64,000 nt of DNA, taken from positions 3,755,626-3,819,625 of the forward strand of contig BCIA01000002.1 in assembly GCA_001599815.1 (NCBI GenBank), written 5' to 3'. The notes below the pieces were generated by a model that saw only the letters and a list, made by a program, of their open reading frames with translations, was not told the DNA's origin and made no database searches. Numbering within the stretch: position 1 is the stretch's first letter; every line of letters begins with the position of its first letter. This stretch comes from Furcasterigmium furcatum. Lineage: Eukaryota > Ascomycota > Sordariomycetes > Glomerellales > Plectosphaerellaceae. Of this stretch, positions 21,689 through 32,985 are shown piece after piece. The position numbers and the translations under genes were made by a program.

Positions 21689-22680
21689 TCAGCAGACTGA
21701 TGCGCTCGGGGAGTCGAGGGCTTTTCGGCCGCCACGACCTGCTGCGCCAGACTGTCTGCTGCATTTGCAGATTTTGTTCTTCTCTTCTTGAGACGGGCAT
21801 CGCTCCAGCCACAGCAGCTCTGCCCTGTCTGCATGCGTGTCTGTTCAATTTGGTTCTGCATTTCGCTGCTTCTTTTGGATTGTTGGTTTGAAAAAAGTTG
21901 GAGGAGGATGGGATGGAAAATTAGAAAAAAGACCAAAAAAAATTGAAAATAGGTAAAACCCTTTGATACATGTCGATGGACCGGTGCCGAAGTTTGTGAT
22001 GTGCTGCTGTATTCCTAGGCTCTGTCTGAGTGGTCCCGGCCCGCAGTTTGCTCGGGGGGAGCAGTCCGGATCTTGCACTTGAGCACCCGATTAATGGCTC
22101 TCTGGGCGTGACAGATATCTCGTGCTGTCATTGAATATGATATGTCCACGAAGAGTAACTATGTACATCATCTCTAGATTCTCGTCCTCTGCCATTTGTC
22201 ATTCTCGCGTCGTCACATCTCATCACTATGCTTGCATCTTCCCGCTGCGTGGTAGACTCCCGGTGGCGATTCCCGGGTTCCTGTCGCCTCCACTCACTCA
22301 AGCCTTTGGTAATACAATATGGCTGTGATTCGACCGCGTCGCAGTCCACCATGAAAGTAAGTGGCCGTGGTATGTTGCCGTCGTCGTCGGAACAGTAACG
22401 ACCGGCTGGCACTGCAATCTCATCTCTTTCGAGCCGCCGTTGTTGATCGTAGCGGCTCGTGGGACTCATCTTCCTCCGAGTTTTGCTGTCGTCGGCGCTG
22501 CCGCTGCAAGTCTTCCGTGTGATCGTATCCAGGTTCCAAGGTATCGTAAGAGCCCCTGACGGGGCTAGCTCTGGTGTGATGCTCCGTTCAAATTCGTTTG
22601 ATTCGTCATGAAACGTGGTAGAAAGGTGGGAGTCGAGTTATTGGTTGTTATTGTTGTTCTGTTTCGGAACTGGCTGCGAC
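21689..22680. other. Intergenic, ENA 3' region
   Basis: 3' region of the ENA gene, A-rich around 21890-21955 (AAAAAAGTTGG, AAAAAAAATTGAAAATAGG), a likely polyadenylation zone. A minus-strand frame at 22128-22469 (113 codons, ATG at 22469) has no recognisable content and I do not call it. Confidence 0.45.
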
Positions 22681-22950
22681 TTAAAGACGGGCGGCCTGGG
22701 CAGTCGACTCGGAAGCCGTGGGTGTGGCCTCGGAAGTGGGAGCGGAGGTGGAACCGGAAGCGCTGGGGGCGCTGGCCTGGGTCGATCCGGCCTCCCAGAG
22801 CTTGTCCATGATGGCGTCGCGGACGGCGGAGTCCCGGACGTCGGGGAACTCGGGGGAGGAGGTGGTTGTCAGGCGCCTGGCGTAGTTGAGGGCCACGGGC
22901 CTGGGGGCGCGGAGGGCGGCGCGAGACACGGTACGGATGGAGGAATGCAT
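22681..22950 (-). CDS. Small protein with mitochondrial presequence
   Basis: Predicted 89 aa, one exon, ATG at 22950. The first 27 residues (MHSSIRTVSRAALRAPRPVA onward to ARRL) are Arg-, Ala- and Ser-rich with no acidic residue and end in RRLTTTSS, a classical mitochondrial targeting peptide with a cleavage-like site. The short body PEFPDVRDSAVRDAIMDKLW looks helical and amphipathic. The tail is Ser/Ala/Thr-rich low complexity ending AQAARL. I do not recognise the family. Being small and near a low-complexity region, it could be a spurious frame, but the presequence argues for a real gene. Confidence 0.55.
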   Translation of the reverse strand: MHSSIRTVSRAALRAPRPVALNYARRLTTTSSPEFPDVRDSAVRDAIMDKLWEAGSTQASAPSASGSTSAPTSEATPTASESTAQAARL

Positions 22951-23923
22951 GATGATGAGGTCTGGCTGGCTGGTTGGGTATCGTAGAAATTCACGGTGAA
23001 GTTGCGGAAGAGACGGCTGGTATGAGATGGGCACGCGAAAGTGAGAAGAGTATTCCGAGTCTGTATGCCAGCGACCGTGGTCGCGGGCGAGTCTGATATA
23101 CTCGTGCCTCCGGAAGATGCGTCGGCTCGGGTGAACGGATGCATGGCGAGATCGGCCGGCCGGAATTTCGACTTGACCCCACGGCGGCGACAACATCAGC
23201 GAGCGACGCAATGCTTGTTCCCCCGCGCCCACCCCACATGGCATTCGGTTCCCGGCTGATTTGCCAGATTAGATCATGCCATGCTTTATTGCCGCACTTC
23301 GGCTGGGGATCGTACGAGCTTGCGCGCTCGGAATCCCCGGGCGGAACTGGGACCGCTTCACTTACACCGGCCCAGGACCTTGCCGCTAGCCCTCCAGCCA
23401 CGCTCCTCACCTCCGATGCGGGCCATTGCGGAACACAGAATTGGGTGCCGTCAGTTTATCGCTGGAAATCTGCCCACCCTGGCCTTATGTTATGTACAAT
23501 GCATGATCAACTTTCCTCAGGACCGAGTCAACAGTGAACCTGCACAGAGCCCATGTTCACGGGCGTCTGGGGTGTTCAGCATACTTACCCCGCGGCCCCA
23601 TGTTCCCCGCGGAGCAGGATCCTGCACGGCTCACCTGGCAGCATTGGGTCTCAGGGGTCGCCGTGTCATTTGAAAATGGCACTGTATATCATGTGGGAGG
23701 ACATGAGGTGGTCTCATGAAAGACGACGCAATCGGACCGTAATGTCTCTGAACATGTGATAAAAGGGTAAAATATGAGTAAATAAAAAATCTATAGAAGA
23801 GAAAATGAAGATGGGGGCCATTATCGCCTTGCAACGGTACATCTCGTAGATGCGGTAACCGATCGGCGAGACGTACCAGGCAGTGTTGTCCCTACTAAGT
23901 AGGTGGGTAGCAATTGGAATCCC
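22951..23923. other. Intergenic, no gene seen
   Basis: Upstream region of the small mitochondrial gene and 3' region of the germin-like gene, both on the minus strand. Short open frames on both strands overlap and lack motifs. The part near 23750-23820 is A-rich (AAAAGGGTAAAATATGAGTAAATAAAAAA) as expected for a 3' end. Confidence 0.45.
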
Positions 23924-24732
23924 TTAAAACATCATCATAGGACTTCCAGCAGCGTCGATGCCGCACCTCTTCCGGCAAGCATCAACCTCGAAGCCGAACT
24001 CCTCCCCAAAGGTGGCGGTCATGCCGTCCTTGCTCTGGCTAGGGATCTGAACCATGCCGGTGCCGATGTCTTCCGAGTTGAAAGAAGCAATGACCAAAGA
24101 TGGGTCGCAATCGGGGTTGAACTGGGCGTGAATGGATCCCTGGTGGAAGATCGTCATGGTGTTGTTCGCAAGGTCGGCGCGGACAATGCGAGGCTTGCCT
24201 TCCGCATCGACGGCACCGGCCTCCAAGATGGTGTACGTCTGGAAGCGGCCAGTGGCCACGTAGAAAAGCTCCGCGGCCCGGGGATGGAAGTGGAGAGGGA
24301 AGACGGTGCAGCCTGTGGCGCGAGGATTTCATGGTCAGTTGAACTGTTGTTGCAACGCCGTGAAGAAGGAAACGTACCGGGAATTGGAAGGGCGGCCATG
24401 CTCACGCCGGTGCTGACGAGGGCTGGGAAAGTGTTTGCGTCGGCGAACAGGGCCGGGGCAGTCGTTTCCTGGCTAAAGTCGAAAACGAAGTCTTCATCCT
24501 TGAGGAGGGCATAGCGATCAACGGTGCTGTTCGTGGGTGATCAGCTCTCGAGTCTTTTACTGGGAGACTTCCCTTTGTCTTTCCCCAATAGCTGAAGTAC
24601 TCACGTATCCGCCAGGCGAAGCTGGGCTACACGGCTGAGGCCGGTGGTGTTCGGGGAGCACGGAGCAGCGTTGGCGGCGGAGGAAGCCAGAGCCAGGAGG
24701 GCGGCGGCAGCGGTGATGGTCTTGGAGAACAT
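23924..24732 (-). CDS. Secreted germin-like cupin (spherulin-like)
   Basis: Predicted 221 aa; exons 24732-24605, 24526-24378 and 24312-23924 (78- and 65-nt introns). Signal peptide MFSKTITAAAALLALASSAANA, 22 residues. Germin box 1 is split by intron 2: G|CTVFPLHFHPRAAELFYVATG gives the metal ligands H-x-H and Glu. Box 2, MTIFHQGSIHAQFN, supplies the third His. Germin-like cupins are extracellular beta-barrels binding Mn or another metal; known activities include oxalate oxidase, superoxide dismutase and structural wall roles. The activity here cannot be read. A late Cys pair (DACRKRCGIDAAG) near the C-terminus, with the early Cys (AAPCSPNTTG), could form a disulfide. Such proteins are common in plant-associated and spore-forming fungi. 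Confidence 0.88.
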
Positions 24733-25706
24733 GGTGAGTTGAAAGATTGAGGTTCTGTGAGCACTTTTTGTGGATGACAGTCTGTTGTGTATGTCGATGA
24801 GGGTGATGATGGTCTGGCTGGTTGTTTCTCTGCTGTTTGGAGGTGGCATCCGCTGGGCTTTTATGTTGAGAAACGTCGAGATCCATGTGGAGATGGATCC
24901 CTTCTTTCAGCACCAAACCATGAGGCTACCTCGCAGATCCTACGGGAAGCCCGCTCAAAGAGACGCTCTCGTGGCTCAGGCTGAATGAATGGAGAGTGCG
25001 TATTCGTCAAGACATGTCGTCCGCAACCTGCACGGCACTGACAGTGAGTCCGTCGGCCACCGAGAGCGTATTGAGTTACCGCTTTAGGCAGGTGGGTCCC
25101 TCAAAGACCATCGACGGTGTTGATCGACTGAGCCATCTTTCCATGAGCCTCCAAGTGGAGAGTTGCACAGCCCCGTGCTGACTGACAGCCCTGCGGACTT
25201 TGCTGGGCCATGTCAAGCCAATTCCCTGGCTTCGGCATTCCAAATTGTATATGTCCACTTTGGTGAGTTGAGGCCCGCGATGGTGGCTCGGCAGTCGCCC
25301 AAGCGTATTCGCCTGGACCGTGGACCGTGGGTCATCGGGGCCTCAAAGTCTTTACGCTCATTACGCTACCTGATTAAGTGATGCTACCTGAATTGCATAA
25401 TGACAAATATGGTACCGAAAACGCGACTACTCGAAGCCGTTCTGGAGATTTACATGCGGGAGTCAGGGACACGAACAGTCGGCAGTCGGCCGGCATTTAG
25501 TGCTCAGGGCCGTGCAACGGAATGGCCGTTGTTTGCTGCTGAAAGGGCTTGGTACCTGGATCGTATTACCCCTGACGCAGGGAAATTAATGTGGTGCAAA
25601 CAATTATGAGGCCTATCTGCATCAAATCGGAAGACATGAACATAGTTGGACGGTGAATAAATAAACAACTATCTTTACATGATGTTTGACGTGTCGATGT
25701 TACTGT
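24733..25706. other. Intergenic, no gene seen
   Basis: Upstream region of the germin-like gene and 3' region of the Zn2Cys6 gene, both minus strand. Only short frames without motifs. Confidence 0.45.
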
Positions 25707-27474
25707 CTATATCTGCCTTGCAAGCCTATACATCGTCTCGGGCCACCAGTCAGCATCATCTTGAAGGCCGCCTTGGCCGCGCTGACTGTTCATCAAAGTC
25801 ACAACGCGACGGAGCTCCCACATGCCAATCCCGCCCAGCCACCAGACGCCGTCCAGGAGCAGGACGAGAACGAGCCAGTGCGCGAACACATCCAGAGCAA
25901 ACACCTCCGTCTTGTCCAGCCGTTTCCGGATCCTAGCGTGCTTCTCCTCATGCTGGATGCTGTCTTCAGAGCTCAGCAAACCCAGAACCAGCTGGAGGTA
26001 TTCGGCAGGTGTGCGGTTGATGAAGGCCGTGATGGTCCTGCGGAGGGGGCTTGACGATTCGTGCATCGTCACCCGCGCCAGGTAAGCCCGGAGCCAAGGC
26101 GGGACTTCGCCCGAATCTTCACTGTGGTGGAGAGCTTGTGTTGTTGTTGAACCGACGGTCAAGAGTGATGAGTTGCTGGCCTGCATCGTCGCCACGGTGG
26201 AGGATATCACTTCCAAGGCTTGGCAGGCAGAGGTGAAGCGCGTGTCGGGGGCGCCGAACTTCGTCTCGGCAGCCATGCCTTGAAGTGTTTTTCGCAACTT
26301 CTGCAGAGCGGCAGGGGCAGTACCACAGATGAGGGGTAGCAGCAGCATCTTGGTTTGGGTCTTGGGCCCGTCCTCGCGGGCGACGGAGACACGCTCGCTC
26401 AAGGAAGCCGGGACGGGGGGCCACGGGCCCATGATACCTGGGCTTGTCTCACGAGAATCGTCGCGGTGCCCGCTGCCGAAGACGCCCGAGTATGCCGAAT
26501 GTGCGGCCCGCACGAGAGAGATCCAGTCAGGGTGAGCGGGAACAAAGTCGGGTGGCAAGTTGCTGTGCTGTCTGGTTGCCTTCGCCTGTGAGATCTTGAC
26601 ACGAACGGACCGACTGGCCGAGCTGTACAGCACCATCAATGGAGCATTGGCCAGAACCATGTCGAGACGCCCATCGACGGCTATGTCATCCTGTGTGCGC
26701 CGCAGTGCGTCTCTGTGATACTTGTCGGCTCTGTCGAGGAGGTCGAGCACGGATGTTTGTACTGGGGGAGATTCCCCATGGTCCGCCATCATGACATGGC
26801 ACTTCGACACGGCTGCGAGAGCGAGAATCGACTGCATCAGAGGCCAGCCCTGGAGAGCGAGCTGCGGGATGCCGATGCGCAGCGCGTAGACATCGGCGTC
26901 GTCAAAGGCGATCGTGGCCGCAGTGTGGGAGATGTAGAAACGAACGAGCTCGCGCTCCATGTCGTCTAGGTCGTCAAATATGCCGCCCTGGTACGCGAAC
27001 GTAGGGCCTGGGGATGGAGAGCACGTCCTCAGGGAAGAACCCGTTCCGGCTGACAGCCACAACCCCTCCGCCTCGCTCGCCGAAGTCGAACTCGCCGGGC
27101 TTGAATCGGAATTCTTGGATGCGGGCATGGGTGGTTGGTAAGTGATCCACGGCCTTGATGCCGCCGGAATTGACTTGGATGAGGCCTTGGGTCCCTGGAA
27201 ACTGATCCATTGCCTTGTTGATGCCGCCGTACCGCGGCTAGAATACTGGCAGGCCTGAAGCAAGTCTGCGCATCTTGTGCATTGTGGTCTCACTTCGTCG
27301 CACTACAGTAGATGGTTCAATGTTTAGTGCTCTGTGCAGAGTATTGCGACGCTGGACTGCCTACTGTACCTTCTTGCGGCGCCGCTTGCAACCCAGACAT
27401 CCACCCCGGGATTTGCTGTGTGCTCTCCTCGGCCGGAAGTCCTTGACTTCAGGGTCTGTACGCCGGTCGCTCAT
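25707..27474 (-). CDS. Zn2Cys6 (GAL4-type) transcription factor
   Basis: Predicted 566 aa, two exons: 27474-27370 and 27302-25707 (67-nt intron). The intron falls inside the zinc cluster, so the DNA-binding domain is only seen after splicing: GGCLGCKRRRKK joined to CDEVRPQCTRCADLLQAC gives Cys 26, 29, 36, 43, 46 and 53, the exact C-x2-C-x6-C-x6-C-x2-C-x6-C pattern. A basic stretch (RPRRAHSKSR) precedes it. The rest has a Ser-rich linker, then the helical fungal regulator middle domain (DDLDDMERELVRFYISHTAA, MQSILALAAVSKCHV) through to the C-terminal HWLVLVLLLDGVWWLGGIG segment. The targets are unknown, and no neighbouring pathway gene suggests one. Nuclear. Confidence 0.88.
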
Positions 27475-28601
27475 TGATGCGGTAAGGTAATCAAGCTTGG
27501 AGAAACTAGGTTGAAGGCTGCCTCGGTGCTTGTTGTTGAGGAATGCTTGGATTTTTGGCTTGCGCGTTTCAAGGTGCGAGGAGTTGCTGCTTGATTCTTG
27601 ACGGTTTTCCTTATTGAAGAATTGGCGTCGTCGAGATCATCCACCATGACTACAGGGAACTGCCGCGGCCGCAGTGCTGCGGATTCACGTCCTCTCCTTT
27701 TCCAGAAGGTATTTGGAATCGCTGATGGTCCCTGAACGAAAGGAGCGCGACCGATTGGGCGTTGAGAGGGACACAGCCCCGGGAACGGGAGAGAAGATCC
27801 ACCACCACGGCGCTGCCGATGCCGCTAGACTGGTTCAGGGGCCAGACTAAGGGTGATGGATCAATTAAAGTACGTGCTACGACGACAAACTACGGGCTAG
27901 TTCTCACGGCGGAGAGCGCGCGGACTTCATGGGAATGTGTGTCTAGCAGTCCGTCTTCGTGGCGGAGTTCTGAATGCGCCGACTAAGCTCTTGGTCGCCC
28001 GGCTTCGGCTCCGACGACAGGCAACGGCAAGTAGCGACCTGCTCGTTCAACGTCCATGGACTTGGGCCGTTATCCGGGGGCCCGGCTTCTTCCCCCGCGT
28101 CTGCTCGGCTGGAGATCCGGGGACGGTCACTAGTGATGTTTCCCTGTTATGAAAGCCTTGACAGATGAAAGCCGACGACGGAGAGTCTGAGACAAGGCAG
28201 CAACTTGAGCCCATTGAATCAGACACCATGGCTATCCTCGGCTTTCTGAGAGCTACGGCCGGTTCTCTTGCCCACCGTGACAACACTGGCCCGAATGCAC
28301 CTCCTCAGCGTGTCAAGGAATGGGCTCAGACAGTGCATGCATAAGCCGGCGAGGACCTGTAATAAAGGACCCCAGCGCTGCAGATTGATGGGGTTGGATA
28401 TCTCTACTCAGTGCAGACTCGAAAAGTGGTGCCAATGCTATCTTGCAGGCCTCGCGGCCTCCTGTTGCATGCCGATCGATGAATGGGGTCTAGCTAGGTG
28501 CAGAATTGCTTGGGGGCCGTGACACCGAGAGCCCTGGGTGTTGGGCACGGGCATGCGGGCGTAGGTCTATAGGGAGTTGTTGGTCAGTCGATTTCCCATG
28601 C

Positions 28602-28739
28602 GCCGTGATGGCTTAGCGGTTAGCCGCTTGATGCCGTTCACGTCCCCGTGAGAGCCGGAGGGGAGTAGGCAAGGCTGATGCAATCAGCCAGTCGAACCCT
28701 TTTGCCACTCAGGTTCAATTCCGGCTCGTATCCTTTTTT
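28602..28739 (+). ncRNA. Candidate Pol III-transcribed structured RNA (A box, B box, T-tract)
   Basis: An exact A box (TGGCTTAGCGG, 28609-28619, consensus TRGYNNARNNG) and an exact B box (GGTTCAATTCC, 28712-28722, consensus GGTTCRANYCC) lie 103 bases apart on the same strand. A T6 run at 28734-28739 follows, a Pol III terminator. Between them are nested perfect stems: GCGG/CCGC in the D-arm position (28616-28627); GAGCCGG (28652-28658) with CCGGCTC (28721-28727); GGCAA (28668-28672) with TTGCC (28702-28706); and GGCTGA/TCAGCC (28673-28689). The ends do not form a tRNA acceptor stem and the T-stem has two mismatches, so it is not an ordinary tRNA. Options are a tRNA-derived SINE head, a tRNA pseudogene with a long insertion, or another Pol III small RNA. 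Confidence 0.5.
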
Positions 28740-29848
28740 CTTTCTTTTCCCCTCTTTTTTTCTGTACTCCCCTGATATTACTTAGTTATCACACGGGGTT
28801 GTACGAAGGTACACCGAGCCGAGATGCGATCAAGCTTCAGTACACGGCTAGCACATAGCTCTGCGTTCCTCCTGATAAAATATTCCTGTGTCGAGGTTCC
28901 GCGGTCCCTGTACCGCCTGTGTAACCGGGATCGACCCCCCTTCCCCGTCGTCGCGGCCAATACGTACCGTTTTGGTAAACAACTATCAACTCTTTGCTTG
29001 CGTACATCCCTGAGACACACCCCCACGCCCCTTACAGAACTCTTGAGACCATACATGCAGCTTTCAAGATGAATTCAAGGTAATGGCATGACCAGCTTGC
29101 ATCCATTAGTACAGTCCACCCCCTAAACGTATTAGCTCGTGACTTCCAGCGATGCTAAGCAAGGGTATACAAGCAAATCAGAAGACATCCAAAGCAGACG
29201 TCACTCGGTAGATAAAATAGGTGACACAAGCAGAAAAGGTACTTCAGTAAAGTGGTGGGGCCGCGCTCAGGTATCAAGCGCACAACGAAACAGGCAGTGA
29301 ACTGCACCACTGCGCTGGGCGCGTGTTGAATCCAAGTAGGGCAGCTGAGCGTGCTGCCAAGGCTTCTGAACAGGGAAATTCTTCTGAATGACCTCGTAAC
29401 GTTTGAGTGGTCGACTTACAGCCACAAACACCGTCGCAATTTACACCCACATACAGGAGTAACACGCCGTGACTGGCCAGGGTGATCTTTTCACATCCTC
29501 AGCTTAATCAGATTCTCCTGCAGAGCTGGCCACAGCAATCAGGCAAATTAAACTGCTGATCAGTTTATCGCAGCTGGATGATCCTATACTACTGCAGTGT
29601 AACCTTCCAGCAGCAGAGAGCGGTCGCGAGTTACCCCCGGAAATGGCAGTCCTCGGGTCGGGCGGCTCGTCAACGCTCAAGACTAATACGAACGAGCCAG
29701 TCGGGGAAAAGAGTGGTAATCTATTCACAGCAGTCTAGACTGCTGGGAACGACGTGGTGGGAAGAGGACTGTGGTGTGATGTCCAAAGCGAATTGCGCTG
29801 TTGCAGTGCAGGGACAGTCGGACCGTGCCGCTAGGAATTCATAAAAAC

Positions 29849-29855
29849 TATAAAG
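29849..29855 (+). promoter_or_regulatory. TATA box of the 29957 secreted-protein gene
   Basis: TATAAAG, 108 bases before the ATG at 29957. Confidence 0.45.
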
Positions 29856-29956
29856 CCCGTCTGCCCGATCGTTCTGGAATACTATTCTTTCGGATCATAG
29901 ACTCTTCAAAGCCTAAACTCAGACGTACATTGCCTTGCCCGTCAGTGTTCTGCATC

Positions 29957-30756
29957 ATGAGGCTCTTCGACTTGGCCCTCGCTTTCGTTGCTGCGGGAGT
30001 TGTCCTCGGCGCAGAGACCCCTAAAGATGGCCCCATCGGCTCCGAAATTATTGATGAGGGCGTCACCGAGGACGGAACTCCTTACACCATCACTCACGGC
30101 TCACGCAAGCTTACCGATGAAGAGAGTGCGTACTTCTGGTCGTCTTTTTGAGTGTCCGTGAGAATCCCTAACAGAAACCCTATATTAGTTGCCGAATGGA
30201 ACAAGACGAGTACGTTATGACAGGATACTCGGATATGAATTTTTTTATTATTAACAGACGATGTGTTTAGTCTCTGCCAGGAGCGATATCGGTCCTGTCG
30301 AGAAGCGTAAGCTCTCTTTTCCACCTTCCATCCTGCATCAAGTCTTGGGTCGTCAAACAGAACCCTCGAGCTAGCCCGCGAATTATAGGCCAGACCACCG
30401 GGACCGGCGGAAACTGCAACCAGGAATATTTCCAGAAGTACTGCTGGTGCAGTGGTGCCATCGCCGGCAGGCAGGACTGTTACTGGGGCTCCCAGGACAA
30501 CTGCGCCGCCGTCTCTTCGGGCCCTGGTATCTGGGGCCACACCGAGGGATACACGATCAAGTGGCTCCCGACGCAGAAGATCGAATATCGCATCCGCAAC
30601 TTCTGTGGTCACACGTACCAGGTTGCTCATCACGACTGCGGTGCCATCTACATGGACCTGATCAACTGGTGCCAGTGGTCGTGGGACACGCACAAGGGTG
30701 GCTACTGGGATATCAGCGGCTGCATCCGCTACGAGTATGATGTCAACGGTCGCTAA
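29957..30756 (+). CDS. Cysteine-rich small secreted protein, effector-like
   Basis: Predicted 206 aa from four exons: 29957-30125, 30189-30209 (only 21 nt), 30258-30306 and 30375-30756, all in frame. Signal peptide of about 18 residues (MRLFDLALAFVAAGVVLG). The short acidic pro-like part (EIIDEGVTEDGTPYTITHGS) is followed by a region with 11 Cys (SLCQERYRSC, GNCNQEYFQKYCWC, QDCYWG, DNCAAV, NFCGHT, HDCGAI, NWCQWS, SGCIRY) and many Trp and Tyr. I do not know the family. Secretion, size and Cys content fit a candidate effector or an antimicrobial or wall protein. Exons 2 and 3 rest on splice signals and frame alone; other acceptors hit stops or shift the frame. The last exon is the best supported. 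TATA box at 29849. Confidence 0.65.
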
Positions 30757-31485
30757 CTCAAAACCACGACTCGGTGCTTTACATCTTCCAGGGTGGAGGA
30801 TGCTGGGGGGTTCGCAGTCGCAAACACTTCTGGTTCGTGTATCGTTCTTCTGGGATGCATCTTCGCCTACAACTTTGGTGGTTCGGTCAGCTTCGATGTC
30901 GTGGTAGTTTGGAACTAAGTCTTTTCCGGATGCGTGCTGCATACTTGTATCCCGTAGAAACATCATAAATACACGGGAATGCTTGTGCCTTTTGTGAAGA
31001 ACGGAAAGGTTCAATCAATTGTCCTTCCGAGAAACTCTCGAGGTCGCTTTGCTGGGTAATGGGCCTCCGTTTTGGCCAATCAGAGGACCGTCAGGTGCTC
31101 GGCTGACTCATCTCCTCTTCGGGAGAGCGGTGCCCGGCTGCACGTTCCTGAGTGGAGCCAGTGGCGCACGTTTCCTCCAGGGTCCGGACCACTCAGCTGG
31201 CGCCGAGGGGGATTTCCATCGAGTCCGTCGCCTCACTGCGCCGCGATATCTGCCTGGCGAGTCTGCCGCGCCTCGGACCCCGAATTCTGGAACCCGCATC
31301 ACTCTTTCGACCTCACATCCGCAAATCTGGGCCGGGACATGCCTCCTTCTCCGCCCTAGGTCTCTGTGTATACGACCAAAACCTGTGCATTTCCCCTTCT
31401 CATAGCAACGTACTGTTCTTGCGACACTCAGGCACCTCCACGGCTTCTCTTCTCTGTCTCAGCTCCAACCCGCTCCGACATCACG
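30757..31485. other. Intergenic, tandem gene pair
   Basis: 3' region of the cysteine-rich gene and promoter of DOT1, with a CT-rich leader from about 31360. Frames here overlap the DOT1 leader and are not called. Confidence 0.45.
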
Positions 31486-32985
31486 ATGCCTCTCCTCAGC
31501 GCAAAAGCAAAGAAGGCCCCCTCAATACGCATCGAGAAGGTCGAGGTCCGAGCCCCTCCGCGACCCAAACCCCGCCACACTCTCTCCTCCTCCGCAAAGG
31601 CCTCCCCGCGCGCATCGCCAAAGCCCAAGTTCCAACCCCGCCACAGCGCGTCGCCGTACCCCTCCTCCTCCGACGAGAGGCGCCGCAAGCGCAAGCTCGG
31701 CAGCGCAGACCCCGTCACGCAGTGGGGGAAGGAGGACTCGGACGACGATGGCGACGACGACTACATGCAGAACCTCGACATGGCCAAGCGCCAGCGCCGC
31801 GCCGACAGCGACGAGCACGTCGACAAGAACCGGACGCTGACCTGCGCCGCCGCCTTCGAGGGGGAGTGGCCCAAGGCCCTCGAGTATATACACGCTACAA
31901 AGGTCATGAACACGAGTTCGCCATCGAAGCCTGCCAAGCGGGCGATGAAGGCGACGGCTAATGACGACATCAAAGTCGAGATCCAATATCCAAGTCTCCA
32001 CGAGCCAGAAAGGTACGCCGCACCGAACATGCCCGCTCATCCACACGAGGGCTAACATGGTCACAGTTACGAGCTCCTGGTCGAGAACGGGAGCATCGAC
32101 GCCGTCAGCGACATCCTCAAAGTCGTCAACCAAGTCGCATATTTCTACCTGACAGACGAGGAGGCCGTCCCCTTCACCGACAAGGAGAACGGCCTGATCC
32201 GCCGACTCGAGCGCACTTCCCGAATGAACGAGCTCGCAGACTTCAAACAGGCCCTCCGAGAGGCCAACGCCAAGATCCGATCCTTCGCCAAGGACGGCAC
32301 CTTCAAGCGCAACCTCGATAAGAAGCACGGCGTGCCGCGGGACCTGGTCGAGTTCATCCTCGCGCAGGTCTACGACCGCACGGTGTCGCCCGACGTCGAG
32401 AAGCTGCGGCAGTACAAAAACGGCACGGACAACGTGTACGGCGAGCTGAAGCACGTCTTCATATCCAAGATCCTCCAGGAGAAGACTCGGATGACGTCCG
32501 ATCAGGTCTTCGTCGATCTCGGCTCGGGGGTCGGCAACGTCGTGTTCCAGGCCGCGCTCGAGGTCGGCTGCGAGAGCTGGGGCTGCGAGATGATGGACAA
32601 CCCGTGCGACTTTGCCGTCGCGCAGCAGCGGGAGTTCGAGAAGCGCTGTCGCCTGTGGGGGCTCTCGCCTGGAAAGGTGAGCCTCGCGCGCGGCGACTTC
32701 CTCAAGGAGGCGTCCATCCTCGAGGTCCTGAAACGGGCCGACGTCGTGCTGGTGAACAACCAGGCCTTCACGCCCCAGCTCAACGACAAGCTGGCGTACA
32801 TGTTCCTCGACCTCAAGCCGGGGTGCAAGATCGTGTCCCTCAAGTCGTTCCTCCACGCCGAAGGCGTGCGCAGCTCTAATGATGTCGCGTTCAACATCCT
32901 CAGCGTGGAGCAGAACACCTTCCCCGAGGACCACGTCAGCTGGACGAACAACGGCGGCGAGTTTTACGTGTCCACGCGAAAGTAA
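31486..32985 (+). CDS. DOT1: DOT1-type histone H3-K79 methyltransferase
   Basis: Predicted 481 aa; exons 31486-32012 and 32067-32985 (AG|T gives Ser). The nuclear enzyme methylates Lys79 of histone H3 on nucleosomes using S-adenosylmethionine, affecting silencing, checkpoint and DNA repair. The N-terminal 175 residues are basic and low-complexity with a KRRK-type nuclear signal (ERRRKRKLG) and an acidic patch (EDSDDDGDDDY). The DOT1 domain follows: NGTDNVYGELKHVF, SAM motif I VFVDLGSGVGNVVFQAAL (about residue 321), CEMMDNPCDFA, then VNNQAFTPQLNDKLAYMFLD and KIVSLKSF, which match the catalytic D1, D2 and PWW-type blocks of the family. The C-terminus GGEFYVSTRK is typical. The 3' end converges on ATG16, 317 bases away. 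Confidence 0.93.

Larger units (their letters stand above)
27475..29956. other. 2.5-kb intergenic region
   Basis: Upstream region of the Zn2Cys6 gene and of the cysteine-rich protein gene. No protein gene seen; short frames only. It contains the candidate Pol III RNA gene near 28.6-28.74 kb, listed separately. Confidence 0.5.

Noticed and set aside
28602..28739. Ordinary tRNA (e.g. Cys-GCA from the loop ATGCAAT at 28678-28684)
   Set aside because: The hairpin GGCTG/CAGCC with GCA in the loop is attractive, but it is in the wrong place relative to the A and B boxes, the T-stem has two mismatches and no acceptor stem forms.
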